DNA of 21,140 bases from CAYYTU01 sp964474655. Lineage in GTDB: Bacteria; Chloroflexota; Anaerolineae; B4-G1. The notes beneath the pieces were generated by a model. That model saw only the letters and a list, made by a program, of their open reading frames with translations. It was not told the DNA's origin and did no database searches. This document shows, piece by piece, positions 7,805 to 15,652 of this stretch (its first letter is position 1; every line of letters starts with the position of its first letter). Position numbers and translations under genes: made by a program. The stretch covers positions 1 through 21,140 of the forward strand of contig CAYYTU010000053.1 of the NCBI GenBank assembly GCA_964474655.1, given 5' to 3'.

Positions 7805-8893
7805 CTATTCTCTACCAAACTCCTGAGCGTGAATAACTATGTGTTCATCAGATTCTAAGATGTTATGTTCTCTGTACATATCCTCCAATTCCTCGTATTT
7901 CATCCATTTCGATCCCAACATATTGGTATTGAATAGCTCCTCAAATACTCGATGAGTGACAGCCTCACTCCTAAAGTAACTGCTTTCTAGCTTCTGTCCA
8001 CCGCGAGTTGTGTCTTGCCAAGATCTCTCCACTACACACACAGGGACATGATATCCGCTGGATATTAGTCGAGCGTTAGGATCTTGAAGTTTATCAGTCG
8101 GTCGCAGGAACGCCGAACAATAGGGTAGACGGTACGCATTCTTACGCTGGCTATCGGCAAAAGGTTCACAAAGATGATTCTTGCAGAACACTCTACGCAT
8201 TTTGTCTAGCTGCTTAGCAAGATTAGATGATTTATATAGGGTTCTGTTTTTCCAGACTTTATACTGAATGGCAGCTAGGCGCACTCTTCTCTTCTTATCC
8301 CAATAAGTCTCGTAGATAACATCGGCCCCGGTCGAGTGTTCAGGTGGATCGGGATGGAGCACTCGTATTCGCAATGCGCGATCATTAGGCAGTTGGAACT
8401 CACGGTAATCACGTCCCTCCCCAGAGATGGGGAAATGTCTATTTGCTTTATACGCGTCTCGTAGAATAATTTGCTGCTCGTAATGCTCCCGTTGTTGAAG
8501 TTCTTGACGGATTCGGTGAAGCTTGCCAATCTCATTTTGTAACAAATTGTAACCAGGTCTTTTTTCTACACGTTCTTCAAACTTTTCAATATCGTTATCC
8601 ACGAGATCCAGAGCAGTGACCAATTTGTCTTGGATCTCGGAGTCGGCCTCTGCCATTTGCCGGTATCTGCGTGCTTCGCTGCTTTCCTTCTGCCTAGGAA
8701 GTAGACTGCTCTCCCGATCAAACAACTCAGGAATGAGAGATTCAGCCAAGATTATCGTTTCTCTATAGGTTGGCCGATTTCCCTTTCGTGCAATCCCAAT
8801 CAGTTCCCGCAGAGCGCTTATAGTGGTCCATTCAGCATCTAAGCGCTGGCGGTTCCAGGAAGCCTCATAATCTTCGTCGGGAAAATACTCCAT
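7805..8893 (-). CDS. Uncharacterised protein, possible PD-(D/E)XK-like nuclease
   Basis: This 362-aa soluble protein has no family I can name with certainty. The N-terminal half (about 1-150) is helical and charged, with coiled-coil character. The C-terminal half contains GADVIYETYWDKKRR followed by LAAIQYKVWK. An aspartate (D191) and a downstream Q-x-K (Q210, K212) between beta-strand-like segments resemble the D...(E/Q)xK core of restriction-type PD-(D/E)XK nucleases, with glutamine in the second acidic position as in Mrr-like enzymes. Then come CKNHLC and LPYCSAFLRPT, with cysteines at 237, 242 and 259 that could bind zinc. The start is ATG 8893, with GGAGAG just upstream, rather than GTG 8905. 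It lies 41 nt after the kinase-FGE gene. Nuclease is a hypothesis only. Confidence 0.6.
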   Translation of the reverse strand: MEYFPDEDYEASWNRQRLDAEWTTISALRELIGIARKGNRPTYRETIILAESLIPELFDRESSLLPRQKESSEARRYRQMAEADSEIQDKLVTALDLVDNDIEKFEERVEKRPGYNLLQNEIGKLHRIRQELQQREHYEQQIILRDAYKANRHFPISGEGRDYREFQLPNDRALRIRVLHPDPPEHSTGADVIYETYWDKKRRVRLAAIQYKVWKNRTLYKSSNLAKQLDKMRRVFCKNHLCEPFADSQRKNAYRLPYCSAFLRPTDKLQDPNARLISSGYHVPVCVVERSWQDTTRGGQKLESSYFRSEAVTHRVFEELFNTNMLGSKWMKYEELEDMYREHNILESDEHIVIHAQEFGRE

Positions 8894-8897
8894 ATAT

Positions 8898-8903
8898 CTC
8901 TCC
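8898..8903 (-). promoter_or_regulatory. Ribosome binding site GGAGAG for the 362-aa gene
   Basis: GGAGAG lies 4 nt before the ATG at 8893 on the minus strand and supports that start over the GTG four codons upstream. Confidence 0.6.
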
Positions 8904-8934
8904 ACTTTGAATTAACGATCTAGCAGCATCTGCT

Positions 8935-10626
8935 TCACTCCGCCTCACACGCCACGCGGAACCCAATGTTCGCCGCGCGGCGGTCCGGCGGGACGCCGTC
9001 GCGCCAGGCGCAGCGGGCCAGCAGCGGCCCCTCGTCATAGGCTCCGCCGCGCACCACGCGCTTGCCCTCGACATCCGCATCCTCGCGCCCGTCATCGGCA
9101 TCGTAGGGATAGGGCCGGTACAAGCTCCCCGTCCACTCCCAGACGTTGCCCGCCATATCCACCAGCCCGTAAGGGCTGTCGCCATCGGGCGAGTACTGGC
9201 CCACCGGGCTCGATTCCAGGCGCAACGCGGCGTGGGCGTCCACGTTGCAACAACTCTCGTCGAACGTATCGCCCCAGGGATACCCTCTTTTCTCTCCCGC
9301 TCCTCCGCTCACCGGCTCCCAAGATGCCGCCTTCTCCCATTCCGCCTCGCTGGGTAGCCGACAGCGGTAGCCGGTCACCTCGCTCAGCCAGCGGCAGTAG
9401 GCCCGCGCGTCCTGCCACGTCACCAGGACCACGGGATGATCTTCCAACCCGCGCGGGAAAGTGCGCATTCGTCGATCCCAGTTGTAGCGTTGGGCGAAGC
9501 GCATCGGACTGTACGGAACCGGGCAGTCGGGATTATCCTCAATGAAGCGCTGATAGTCGGCGTTGGTCACCGGGCGACGGTCAATGCAGTAGGCACCCAC
9601 TTCAACTGTGTGCTGTGGGCGACAGGCTTCTTTGAGCCGGAAATCATCGCTTCCCATCTTGAACGGGCCAGTGGGGACGTAGATCAGTTCGTAGCCCAGC
9701 GCCTCGACGTTTCCTGTAGGCAAGGCGCGGGGCGGCCGACGCTGCAGGCGCACGGTGGGAGTCTCCGCCGTCTCCGGCTGCAAGGCCGCCAACATCGCGG
9801 CGGCAGTCTGGAAACGCTCCCTCGGATGGAGAGCCAGCGCCTTCGTCACCGCCTCGACCAGGAAGTCGGGCGCGTCGGGGTTGGCTTGCCCGATGGGGGG
9901 CAGCTGCTCCCCCAGGACACGCATACGGGCGTCGGTGGGGCGAAGTAGCGTCAGCGCATAATACAGCGTGGCGCCCAGGCCGTAGACGTCGGTGTAGGGG
10001 CCGGTGCGGATGCCCTCGCTTCGCAGGCCCTCAATGTATTCCCGCACCACCAGATAGGAGGCAACCTCTTCCTTGGGATACTGCTCGATAGGAGCGTAGC
10101 CGGTGGTAAAAGCCCGGGCCGCCGTGTTGGTCTTGGTCTCATCCAGGCGCCGGGCGATGCCGAAGTCCAGCAGCACGGCGTCGCTCTCGGGCGTGATGCA
10201 GACGTTCTGCGGCTTGATGTCGCGATGGATGACGGTCGGCTCCTGTCCGTGCATATAGCAGAGCGCGTCCAGCAGGTCCCGCGCCCACTTGAGCACATCG
10301 TGCGGCTCGAAGGGCGCCGAGCGTTCGCCGCGTAGACGATCCAGCGTCTGGCCCTCCACGTATTCCATCACGATGTAGGGATGGTCCTGCTCGAAGAAGT
10401 AGTCGTGGACGACCGGCAGGTTGTTATGGCGCAGCTGAGCCAAAAGACGGGCCTCGCGCTCGAACTGTTCCCGGCTGGTGGTGTCGTGGGAGAGCACCTC
10501 CTTGATGACGCAGTGGCGTCCCAGGCGACCGTCCTTCACCAGGTAGGCCGCGCCCATGCCGCCCTCGCCCAGGGGGCGGAGCACGTCGTAGCGGTCCTGC
10601 AGGGTCATACCTTCGTAGAGGGTCAT
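8935..10626 (-). CDS. Ser/Thr protein kinase fused to FGE-sulfatase (SUMF1-like) domain
   Basis: This 563-aa fusion has a complete Hanks-type kinase at about residues 10-290: glycine loop LGEGGMG at 19-25, ATP lysine in VIKEVL (K42), catalytic loop HRDIKPQN at 134-141 and DFG at 154-156, so it should be active. From about 310 to the end is a formylglycine-generating-enzyme fold: YVPTGPFKMGSD, RLPSEAEWEKAA, PYGLVDMAGNVWEWTGS, RVVRGGAYD and the terminal IGFRVACE. The region corresponding to the FGE active site has only the cysteine in ARCAWR, so oxidase activity is doubtful and the domain is probably a binding or scaffold fold. There is no transmembrane helix between the domains, so it is cytoplasmic. 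It follows a 209-bp gap and is the first gene of the downstream island half. A signalling role in defence is inferred. Confidence 0.9.
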   Translation of the reverse strand: MTLYEGMTLQDRYDVLRPLGEGGMGAAYLVKDGRLGRHCVIKEVLSHDTTSREQFEREARLLAQLRHNNLPVVHDYFFEQDHPYIVMEYVEGQTLDRLRGERSAPFEPHDVLKWARDLLDALCYMHGQEPTVIHRDIKPQNVCITPESDAVLLDFGIARRLDETKTNTAARAFTTGYAPIEQYPKEEVASYLVVREYIEGLRSEGIRTGPYTDVYGLGATLYYALTLLRPTDARMRVLGEQLPPIGQANPDAPDFLVEAVTKALALHPRERFQTAAAMLAALQPETAETPTVRLQRRPPRALPTGNVEALGYELIYVPTGPFKMGSDDFRLKEACRPQHTVEVGAYCIDRRPVTNADYQRFIEDNPDCPVPYSPMRFAQRYNWDRRMRTFPRGLEDHPVVLVTWQDARAYCRWLSEVTGYRCRLPSEAEWEKAASWEPVSGGAGEKRGYPWGDTFDESCCNVDAHAALRLESSPVGQYSPDGDSPYGLVDMAGNVWEWTGSLYRPYPYDADDGREDADVEGKRVVRGGAYDEGPLLARCAWRDGVPPDRRAANIGFRVACEAE

Positions 10627-10648
10627 TGGTCACTTGTACTTCTTGGCG

Positions 10649-10738
10649 TCATTCGCACGCTATCAGTTTGACAAATCCGGCTTGCTCAAAGTCGTGGTCG
10701 GATGTAAAGGCAATACCCGTGAATGAGTGTCCACTCAA
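10649..10738 (-). pseudogene. Degenerate PIN-domain (VapC-like) toxin C-terminal remnant
   Basis: Between the NERD-kinase and kinase-FGE genes a minus-strand frame closed by stops reads, toward its end, GIAFTSDHDFEQAGFVKLI before TGA. The D-x-D/H-F-E-Q-A-G-F-x-x-L pattern is typical of the last strand and helix of PIN-domain toxins. No start, no N-terminal acidic residues and no antitoxin are present, so only a tail survives. The match rests on about 20 residues. Confidence 0.5.
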
Positions 10739-10755
10739 TCACCTTATGGGTAGCA

Positions 10756-10807
10756 GGCCAATCCCCGTTGGCCGTTTTTTGGCAGACCCGCCCAACAGGG
10801 GTTGGGC
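10756..10807. repeat. REP-like twin palindrome element
   Basis: Two 18-nt hairpins lie 16 nt apart in the 209-bp gap: GGCCAATCCCCGTTGGCC (10756-10773, 6-bp stem) and GCCCAACAGGGGTTGGGC (10790-10807, 7-bp stem). The core of the second is nearly the reverse complement of the first (12 of 14 bases over CCAAYCCCYGTTGG), so the pair can also fold into one large stem. This is the layout of a bacterial REP/BIME-type interspersed repeat. Confidence 0.65.
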
Positions 10808-10835
10808 TCCTATCCTTAACTAAACCGTATTGAGT

Positions 10836-12170
10836 TTAGTCCTCCAGCAGCGCTAGCCATCTTTGCACCTCTCCCATCGATTCCGGCCGCTCTGATCTCG
10901 GCTCTGCCAGCATCATGCGGAGGATCTCCTTGCCGTCGGCGGTAATCGGCGCGTCATCGATGCGTGCTCGCTCGATCACAGCGTCTGCATCCGGGCGGAA
11001 GAGCATATCGTACCAAACCGCGCCAAGCGAATAGATGTCCGCCCGTTGATCGACGTCGCTGGCGTGAAATGCTTGCTCTGGCGACACGTGGCGTCCCTCC
11101 ACCAACGTCTTCCCCGTCTGAGCCAGTGTCTTGGTCACCGTCGGCACCTTGGCGAAGTCGAAATCGCCCACCTTGGCCTGATCACCAGCGCTCAGGTAGA
11201 TGCTGTCTGGCGAAAGGTTGCGGTGGTACACGCCGTGGCTGTGACAGTGGGCCAGCGCAGCGGCGATGTCCTTCAATATGCGCAGTTGCTCATCTTGCGG
11301 AACTGATCCTTCGGCCAGGCGATCCGCCAGCGTCTGCCCGCCGGGCCAGGCCAGGATGAGATAGTATCGCTCGTCGGAGCTCTCGTCACGGAGGAACTGA
11401 TGCGGCATCACCAGGTTGGGATGCGGCCCGGCCTCCACCAGCGCGGCCATGTCGCGCTTGAAGCGACTCACCGCCTCCTCCAGCTCGCGCCGGGAGCCGA
11501 TGGCAGGCACGTCGTACTGCTTGATGCGCACCTTGCGACCGGCAAACTCGGTATCCTCGGCGATCAGCTCCACGTAATGGTCGCGGTCGTGCTCCTCCAG
11601 CACGCGGTAGCCAGCTATTTGCCGCTCGGCGTCGGTGACATGGGAATCGAGCAGGGCCTGTCGCACCCGCTCGAGCTCGCTGGAACTCAGGATCTTGGAG
11701 TTGGGGTGGAAGACGTAGTCGCGCCCGGTGAGGGCCTCGATCAGGCTTTCGTGCAGGCCGAAGACCTTATGCTTCTGCGGATCGTCGATTTGCAGCGCGC
11801 CGGTGCCCTTGGAGAGCACCACCAGCCCGGTCACACTGACGTCTCCCCAGCCCCGTTCGGCCAGGAACCCGTGCGTGATCTTGGCCTTCTGCTCGATGAT
11901 GGGGATCGGGCTGCGGCGCAGGTCGCCGCTGGCGTGGCGCCACTGGACCTGATCGCCCTCGATGGTCCCCCACCAGTGCTTCACCTCCAACAGGTAGACG
12001 CCGTTGTAGTTGAGCACCACCACGTCGATCTCCTGGGTGCCGGTCACGTCCGGCAGGTGGTAGTTGACCAGCAGCACGCCGTGTGGCAGATTGTGGCGCA
12101 GGTAGTTGACGGTCAGGGTCTCGCCGATGTGGGGGTGGGGCATGCAGTGGATGACATCGACACGGGGCAT
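10836..12170 (-). CDS. NERD nuclease-related domain fused to a probable pseudokinase
   Basis: This is a 444-aa protein. The N-terminal NERD domain (about 14-110) shows EIDVVVLNYNGVYLLEVKHW, giving the D49...E62-x-K64 arrangement of PD-(D/E)XK-type folds. A kinase-like domain (about 187-440) follows. The VAIK-type lysine is present (RIK, K217) and an ISP-like VSPEQA segment is recognisable. However, the catalytic loop reads HRNLSPDS (316-323), with Asn for the catalytic Asp and Asp-Ser for Lys-x-x-Asn, and the DFG reads DFD (336-338). No glycine loop is clear. Phosphotransfer is therefore unlikely and it may be a nucleotide-sensing pseudokinase. NERD-kinase fusions recall PglW of type 2 BREX, but this protein is much shorter and pairs with brxA/B/C. 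An AGGAGG site supports the ATG at 12170. Confidence 0.85.
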   Translation of the reverse strand: MPRVDVIHCMPHPHIGETLTVNYLRHNLPHGVLLVNYHLPDVTGTQEIDVVVLNYNGVYLLEVKHWWGTIEGDQVQWRHASGDLRRSPIPIIEQKAKITHGFLAERGWGDVSVTGLVVLSKGTGALQIDDPQKHKVFGLHESLIEALTGRDYVFHPNSKILSSSELERVRQALLDSHVTDAERQIAGYRVLEEHDRDHYVELIAEDTEFAGRKVRIKQYDVPAIGSRRELEEAVSRFKRDMAALVEAGPHPNLVMPHQFLRDESSDERYYLILAWPGGQTLADRLAEGSVPQDEQLRILKDIAAALAHCHSHGVYHRNLSPDSIYLSAGDQAKVGDFDFAKVPTVTKTLAQTGKTLVEGRHVSPEQAFHASDVDQRADIYSLGAVWYDMLFRPDADAVIERARIDDAPITADGKEILRMMLAEPRSERPESMGEVQRWLALLED

Positions 12171-12174
12171 TGGC

Positions 12175-12180
12175 CCTCCT
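12175..12180 (-). promoter_or_regulatory. Ribosome binding site AGGAGG for the NERD-pseudokinase gene
   Basis: A perfect AGGAGG on the minus strand lies 4 nt before ATG 12170, immediately after the stop of the 26-codon remnant frame. Confidence 0.7.
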
Positions 12181-12245
12181 TTTTACACAACTCTTTTATA
12201 CGGTAAAATCCTTGCCGCCTGCAGCAGCAGCAGGTTGACCTTGAC
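12181..12245. repeat. 65-bp direct repeat, copy B (downstream of phosphoesterase-KAP gene)
   Basis: It matches 15588-15652 in the same orientation without gaps, 59 of 65 bases identical. Read on the minus strand it encodes VKVN-x-L-x-LQAARILPYKRVV and a stop. Confidence 0.9.
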
Positions 12246-12263
12246 TATGTGTGTCTCGTGCAT
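12183..12263 (-). pseudogene. 26-codon remnant frame ending LQAARILPYKRVV
   Basis: An ATG at 12263 opens a 26-codon frame to TAA, 12 nt after the stop of the phosphoesterase-KAP gene. Its last 20 residues repeat, almost exactly, the tail of the 67-codon pglX-like frame at 15590. It has no convincing ribosome site and probably marks a recombination junction rather than a functional peptide. Confidence 0.55.
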
Positions 12264-12275
12264 TAGCAGGTAATC

Positions 12276-15200
12276 CTAAGCCATTGGTGAGATTTTTCCG
12301 ACCCGGAAAGAAAATCGGGCGACACGTGGCATCCACTTGATGTAAGGAGAAAGTGTTTCGGGCAATACAGTGTTTTTTGCCAAGTTGGTCAAAACCCTAT
12401 GGAGCCGTTCCCATTGAACTGCTTCGGCGCTTCCCATTGCGAGAACTACGTCGTTGGAATATTGAATGCCTTCGATGTCAGCTTTTTGTTTAGGTTCTAA
12501 GGCATCGATCAAATCTTTCCAACTGGACTTTTCTGATGAATCTGAAAGCTTCCTAAACACATGGGGAGCCTGCCGTGAAAATCCGGTGAGGATGGACAGT
12601 AGCACCATGACGGCCCGGTGTTCACCGGGATTGTCACGATCACCTACAAATGCTGATAAGTCGTCTGGCGGAACCGTGGCTCGAATCAGCCGATAAATAT
12701 TGACGAACCGCTTGGCGGCTCGGGGGGTGAGAATGAGAGCGGAGAGTTGGGAGATGAAATCACGTTCCACGCCTCCGATTTTAAGGATATCAGGCGTGAG
12801 ATCGATGTGGATTTCCGCTTCTGGTTCTGCTATCGGCTCAGGTTTATAGGGGTGGGAGGGGATGTTTGCATTTTCTATCTCCTGCCTCACTTGGGTGCTT
12901 GGGATTAACGGTTCTTCAGCTTTCGTCGAATCGGGTGTTGGGGAGGCCAATTGGGGTTGACCAGACGTTGTCACAGGTAAGATAGACCCCACCAGTGCTC
13001 TCAAGCCATCCTGGTCCATTGGGCGCAGGTTGTAGGGTATCTGGAAGATCTTCTCCAAATAGTTCTGGGGAGTGGATTGCCAGGCCCAAATTTCTTCTTC
13101 GGACCATCCGGCGCGCACCTTTTCACTTATCCGTAAGGTGGCGTAGGACTCCTCAAGGGAGCGTAGCAGCCAGCGAGAATCGACACCCACAACGACTACG
13201 AAGAGCTTGAACGCAAGTAGGAGATGGACTGCTTGCAATACTTCCACCACCCGTTCTTCTGGACAGCGGTCGAGGTCATCAATATAGAGCACGATTCGAT
13301 CAATGCAGGGAAGAGCCATGGCTTCAGCATCATCGGAAGATGACGCTGGGTCGCATTTATTAGGCAAACTCAACTTCTGGCTCAGAAATTCTAGATCCTC
13401 GCGAATCGTGGATATAATCCCCAGGTGTTTCTTATAGTCTTCACTGGCTACGCGTTCCTGGATAAACTCCGCCAGTCTCCTTTCGTCCGTAGTGGTCTCA
13501 AGCTGCTTGAGTGCTAGCTCGGCCTCCTCCACCCGCAATTGTGCCTGTACAAGAGCTTGGGATGCAGCAGCCTCCCGGTTTTTCGATATCTCCAACTCCC
13601 CCAAGAGTTTGGATTCTTCTTCGGAGTTCTCTTGACGTCTGTCCTGCGCACGCTCTCGCGCACTAGCAAGAACACTTTCCAATTCATCGACCATAGGGCT
13701 GGTTCTCTTCAGCAAACGATTTAGACCTTCGTAGACGCTAGCAGAGAAAGCTGCAACTTGGAGAAGCACAACGGTCGCTGTATCTACGAGATCTGGAAAA
13801 TCCATAAGCCAGTTGAGTCCTCGATCTACACAAATACCAACCAACGGGATCGCTATAAGCATGATTAGCAACCACACCAAGCCTAACCCTCGGTTTTTGG
13901 GAGCGAGCAGGGCTACTCTCAGCCGTCCCCAAAGTGAGCGGGTTTCATCTAGTGCTGCGTTCAGGTCCTCCACTCTATGATATGTCTCCGGAAGTCCTAT
14001 GGTCTGGGACAGGCTACGCAGTTGTTCTCTTTGATTTTTGTCTAAGATTTCATCGAGTGAGATTTCAGCCAGTAAATCCCGCAGCTTAATTGAGGTTTTT
14101 GCACGTTCCTGCCGCGCCTTTTCTAGTCTCTCCTCGATCTCCCCAACACGTTGCTCAGCGGCCTCTTTTTTGTTCTCGGCTTCCTCATGGGCTTTGGTAG
14201 CTAGTTTCAGTTCTTTTAGAAGGTGTTTCCGTTTTTCCTTCTTCCCTTTCTCTTCAATGAATGCATCCAGTTCCTCGAAAATATGATTAACCAAGCACGC
14301 CCAAAGATTGGCGTCGACATAGTGCCAGGCGTTGAAGTTGATTTGAACGATATTGGCGCAGTAGTCGGTCTCTTGTCCTTTCTCCTTTGCATACCGCGCT
14401 GCTTCTGCCAGGCGACCGATCTGCACTGACATCTTCCTCATAAAGAAAGTCTTGCCCGAGCCCCAATCCCCGAAGACGCCCAGGCACAGGGGTGGACGCA
14501 GATTCTTGTACGCGATGACGGAACTGAAAGCATCGACCTCTGTGGTGATGCCCAGCTTGTCGTCACCGGTGGCTGTGTCGGTGGTATAGCCTGCCAGAGG
14601 AGGAGTCCAAGCTTTTTGAAACTTGGATTGTAGTAAGGTTATCAGCCGTTTTGGTAGTTCGAATATGTACTCACCTTCATGCGATTGCTTATTCACCGCC
14701 TCAGACCAAAGCTTTTGCTTCGGTTCATACCGTCGAAGATAGATATGCCCTTTGTCTGATTCGAAGTCTAACTTAACTAGGTTGTAAGCATTGGGATGCT
14801 GGCTTTCGGCGTAGTTCGATCCCCCTTGGATCACTATAGTCTGATTGTGTCTTTCCACGACACGCGAAACATTTATGCTATGCAGATGCGAGTGAAGTAC
14901 AAAATCAGAGTTCTCGATCAGTCGCGAGGTGGAAACATCCGATCTCTGTAATCGCTCCATAGGATGGTGTAGTAGCGCAATACGGATATCTGCGCTTTTT
15001 ACTTTATTCAAAATGATTTCTACTTGTTGGTTGAAGGAGCTATTAGCTAGTAGGTTGGGATCATCCAATAGAGCCGTGTTAAGGCCCATAATAGCGACGC
15101 TTCGTCCATTCCAGCTATACTTATGGTGGAATGCTAGATCAGATGTGAAGTTGAGAAATTCTCCTAGGTACTCCTCTATGAACCTGGCATAATTGTTCAA

Positions 15201-15578
15201 AACATCAGTTTGAGAATCATCAAAGGTATTCTCAGGTGGGACCTCTTGTTCGGTATATTGGCGTTCTCCAATATTTTTTGTATTTGACATTACGTGACGG
15301 TCAACATCGTGGTTCCCAGGTACGATGAAAAGTCGATCTTTACCCAGACCTACTCTTTCGAGCAAAACATCAAAGAATTGCATCGCGACTTGATACTGTT
15401 TCTGTTGCCCCGAGAATGCGATGTCCCCAGTGACAGCGATAAAGTCCGGGCGCGTCTCTGTGGCCTTCATCTGGGCCTCAATGTCGTTTAGCAAAGGACC
15501 GAGGCTGGTGTTCTGACCTCCAATTTGCAGATCAGCCAGATGCAGCCAACTGAGCGCTCTCTTTTTAACTATGATCAT
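12276..15578 (-). CDS. Metallophosphoesterase-KAP P-loop NTPase fusion with membrane segments
   Basis: This 1100-aa protein starts with a calcineurin-like phosphoesterase domain (about 8-290): WLHLADLQIG (D16), TGDIAFSG (D52), PGNHDVDR (N89, H90), LLHH (H204) and HSHLH (229-233). These are nearly all the dimetal ligands, except that the usual DxH is D-L-Q. A KAP-family NTPase follows: Walker A FGDWGSGKT ending at 377 and Walker B VLYIDDLDRCP near 762-772. Two membrane helices are inserted within the P-loop domain, near 566-583 and 598-614, as is typical of KAP proteins. Long coiled coils lie near 430-506 and 628-700. The phosphoesterase may cut nucleic acid or a nucleotide, and the KAP part probably gates it at the membrane; both are inference. 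ATG 15578 starts 11 nt after the pglX-like remnant stop. The gene is bracketed by 65-bp direct repeats. Confidence 0.88.
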   Translation of the reverse strand: MIIVKKRALSWLHLADLQIGGQNTSLGPLLNDIEAQMKATETRPDFIAVTGDIAFSGQQKQYQVAMQFFDVLLERVGLGKDRLFIVPGNHDVDRHVMSNTKNIGERQYTEQEVPPENTFDDSQTDVLNNYARFIEEYLGEFLNFTSDLAFHHKYSWNGRSVAIMGLNTALLDDPNLLANSSFNQQVEIILNKVKSADIRIALLHHPMERLQRSDVSTSRLIENSDFVLHSHLHSINVSRVVERHNQTIVIQGGSNYAESQHPNAYNLVKLDFESDKGHIYLRRYEPKQKLWSEAVNKQSHEGEYIFELPKRLITLLQSKFQKAWTPPLAGYTTDTATGDDKLGITTEVDAFSSVIAYKNLRPPLCLGVFGDWGSGKTFFMRKMSVQIGRLAEAARYAKEKGQETDYCANIVQINFNAWHYVDANLWACLVNHIFEELDAFIEEKGKKEKRKHLLKELKLATKAHEEAENKKEAAEQRVGEIEERLEKARQERAKTSIKLRDLLAEISLDEILDKNQREQLRSLSQTIGLPETYHRVEDLNAALDETRSLWGRLRVALLAPKNRGLGLVWLLIMLIAIPLVGICVDRGLNWLMDFPDLVDTATVVLLQVAAFSASVYEGLNRLLKRTSPMVDELESVLASARERAQDRRQENSEEESKLLGELEISKNREAAASQALVQAQLRVEEAELALKQLETTTDERRLAEFIQERVASEDYKKHLGIISTIREDLEFLSQKLSLPNKCDPASSSDDAEAMALPCIDRIVLYIDDLDRCPEERVVEVLQAVHLLLAFKLFVVVVGVDSRWLLRSLEESYATLRISEKVRAGWSEEEIWAWQSTPQNYLEKIFQIPYNLRPMDQDGLRALVGSILPVTTSGQPQLASPTPDSTKAEEPLIPSTQVRQEIENANIPSHPYKPEPIAEPEAEIHIDLTPDILKIGGVERDFISQLSALILTPRAAKRFVNIYRLIRATVPPDDLSAFVGDRDNPGEHRAVMVLLSILTGFSRQAPHVFRKLSDSSEKSSWKDLIDALEPKQKADIEGIQYSNDVVLAMGSAEAVQWERLHRVLTNLAKNTVLPETLSPYIKWMPRVARFSFRVGKISPMA

Positions 15579-15587
15579 AGGGATCTC

Positions 15588-15652
15588 TTTTAGACAACTC
15601 TTTTATACGGTAAAATTCTCGCCGCCTGCAGCGGCAGGATGTTGACCTTGAC
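15588..15652. repeat. 65-bp direct repeat, copy A (upstream of phosphoesterase-KAP gene)
   Basis: This is the partner of 12181-12245, about 3.4 kb away, same orientation. It forms the 3' end of the 67-codon pglX-like frame, and the repeat boundary falls just past the stop codon. Confidence 0.9.

Noticed and set aside
8935..9700. FGE-fold domain as a diversity-generating retroelement target
   Set aside because: FGE folds are common variable proteins of such elements, but there is no reverse transcriptase, accessory gene or template repeat in the window.
10756..10780. Possible rho-independent terminator: GC hairpin followed by six T on the plus strand
   Set aside because: No plus-strand gene precedes it, and on the minus strand the hairpins are not followed by a T run. 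The twin symmetry fits a REP-like element better.
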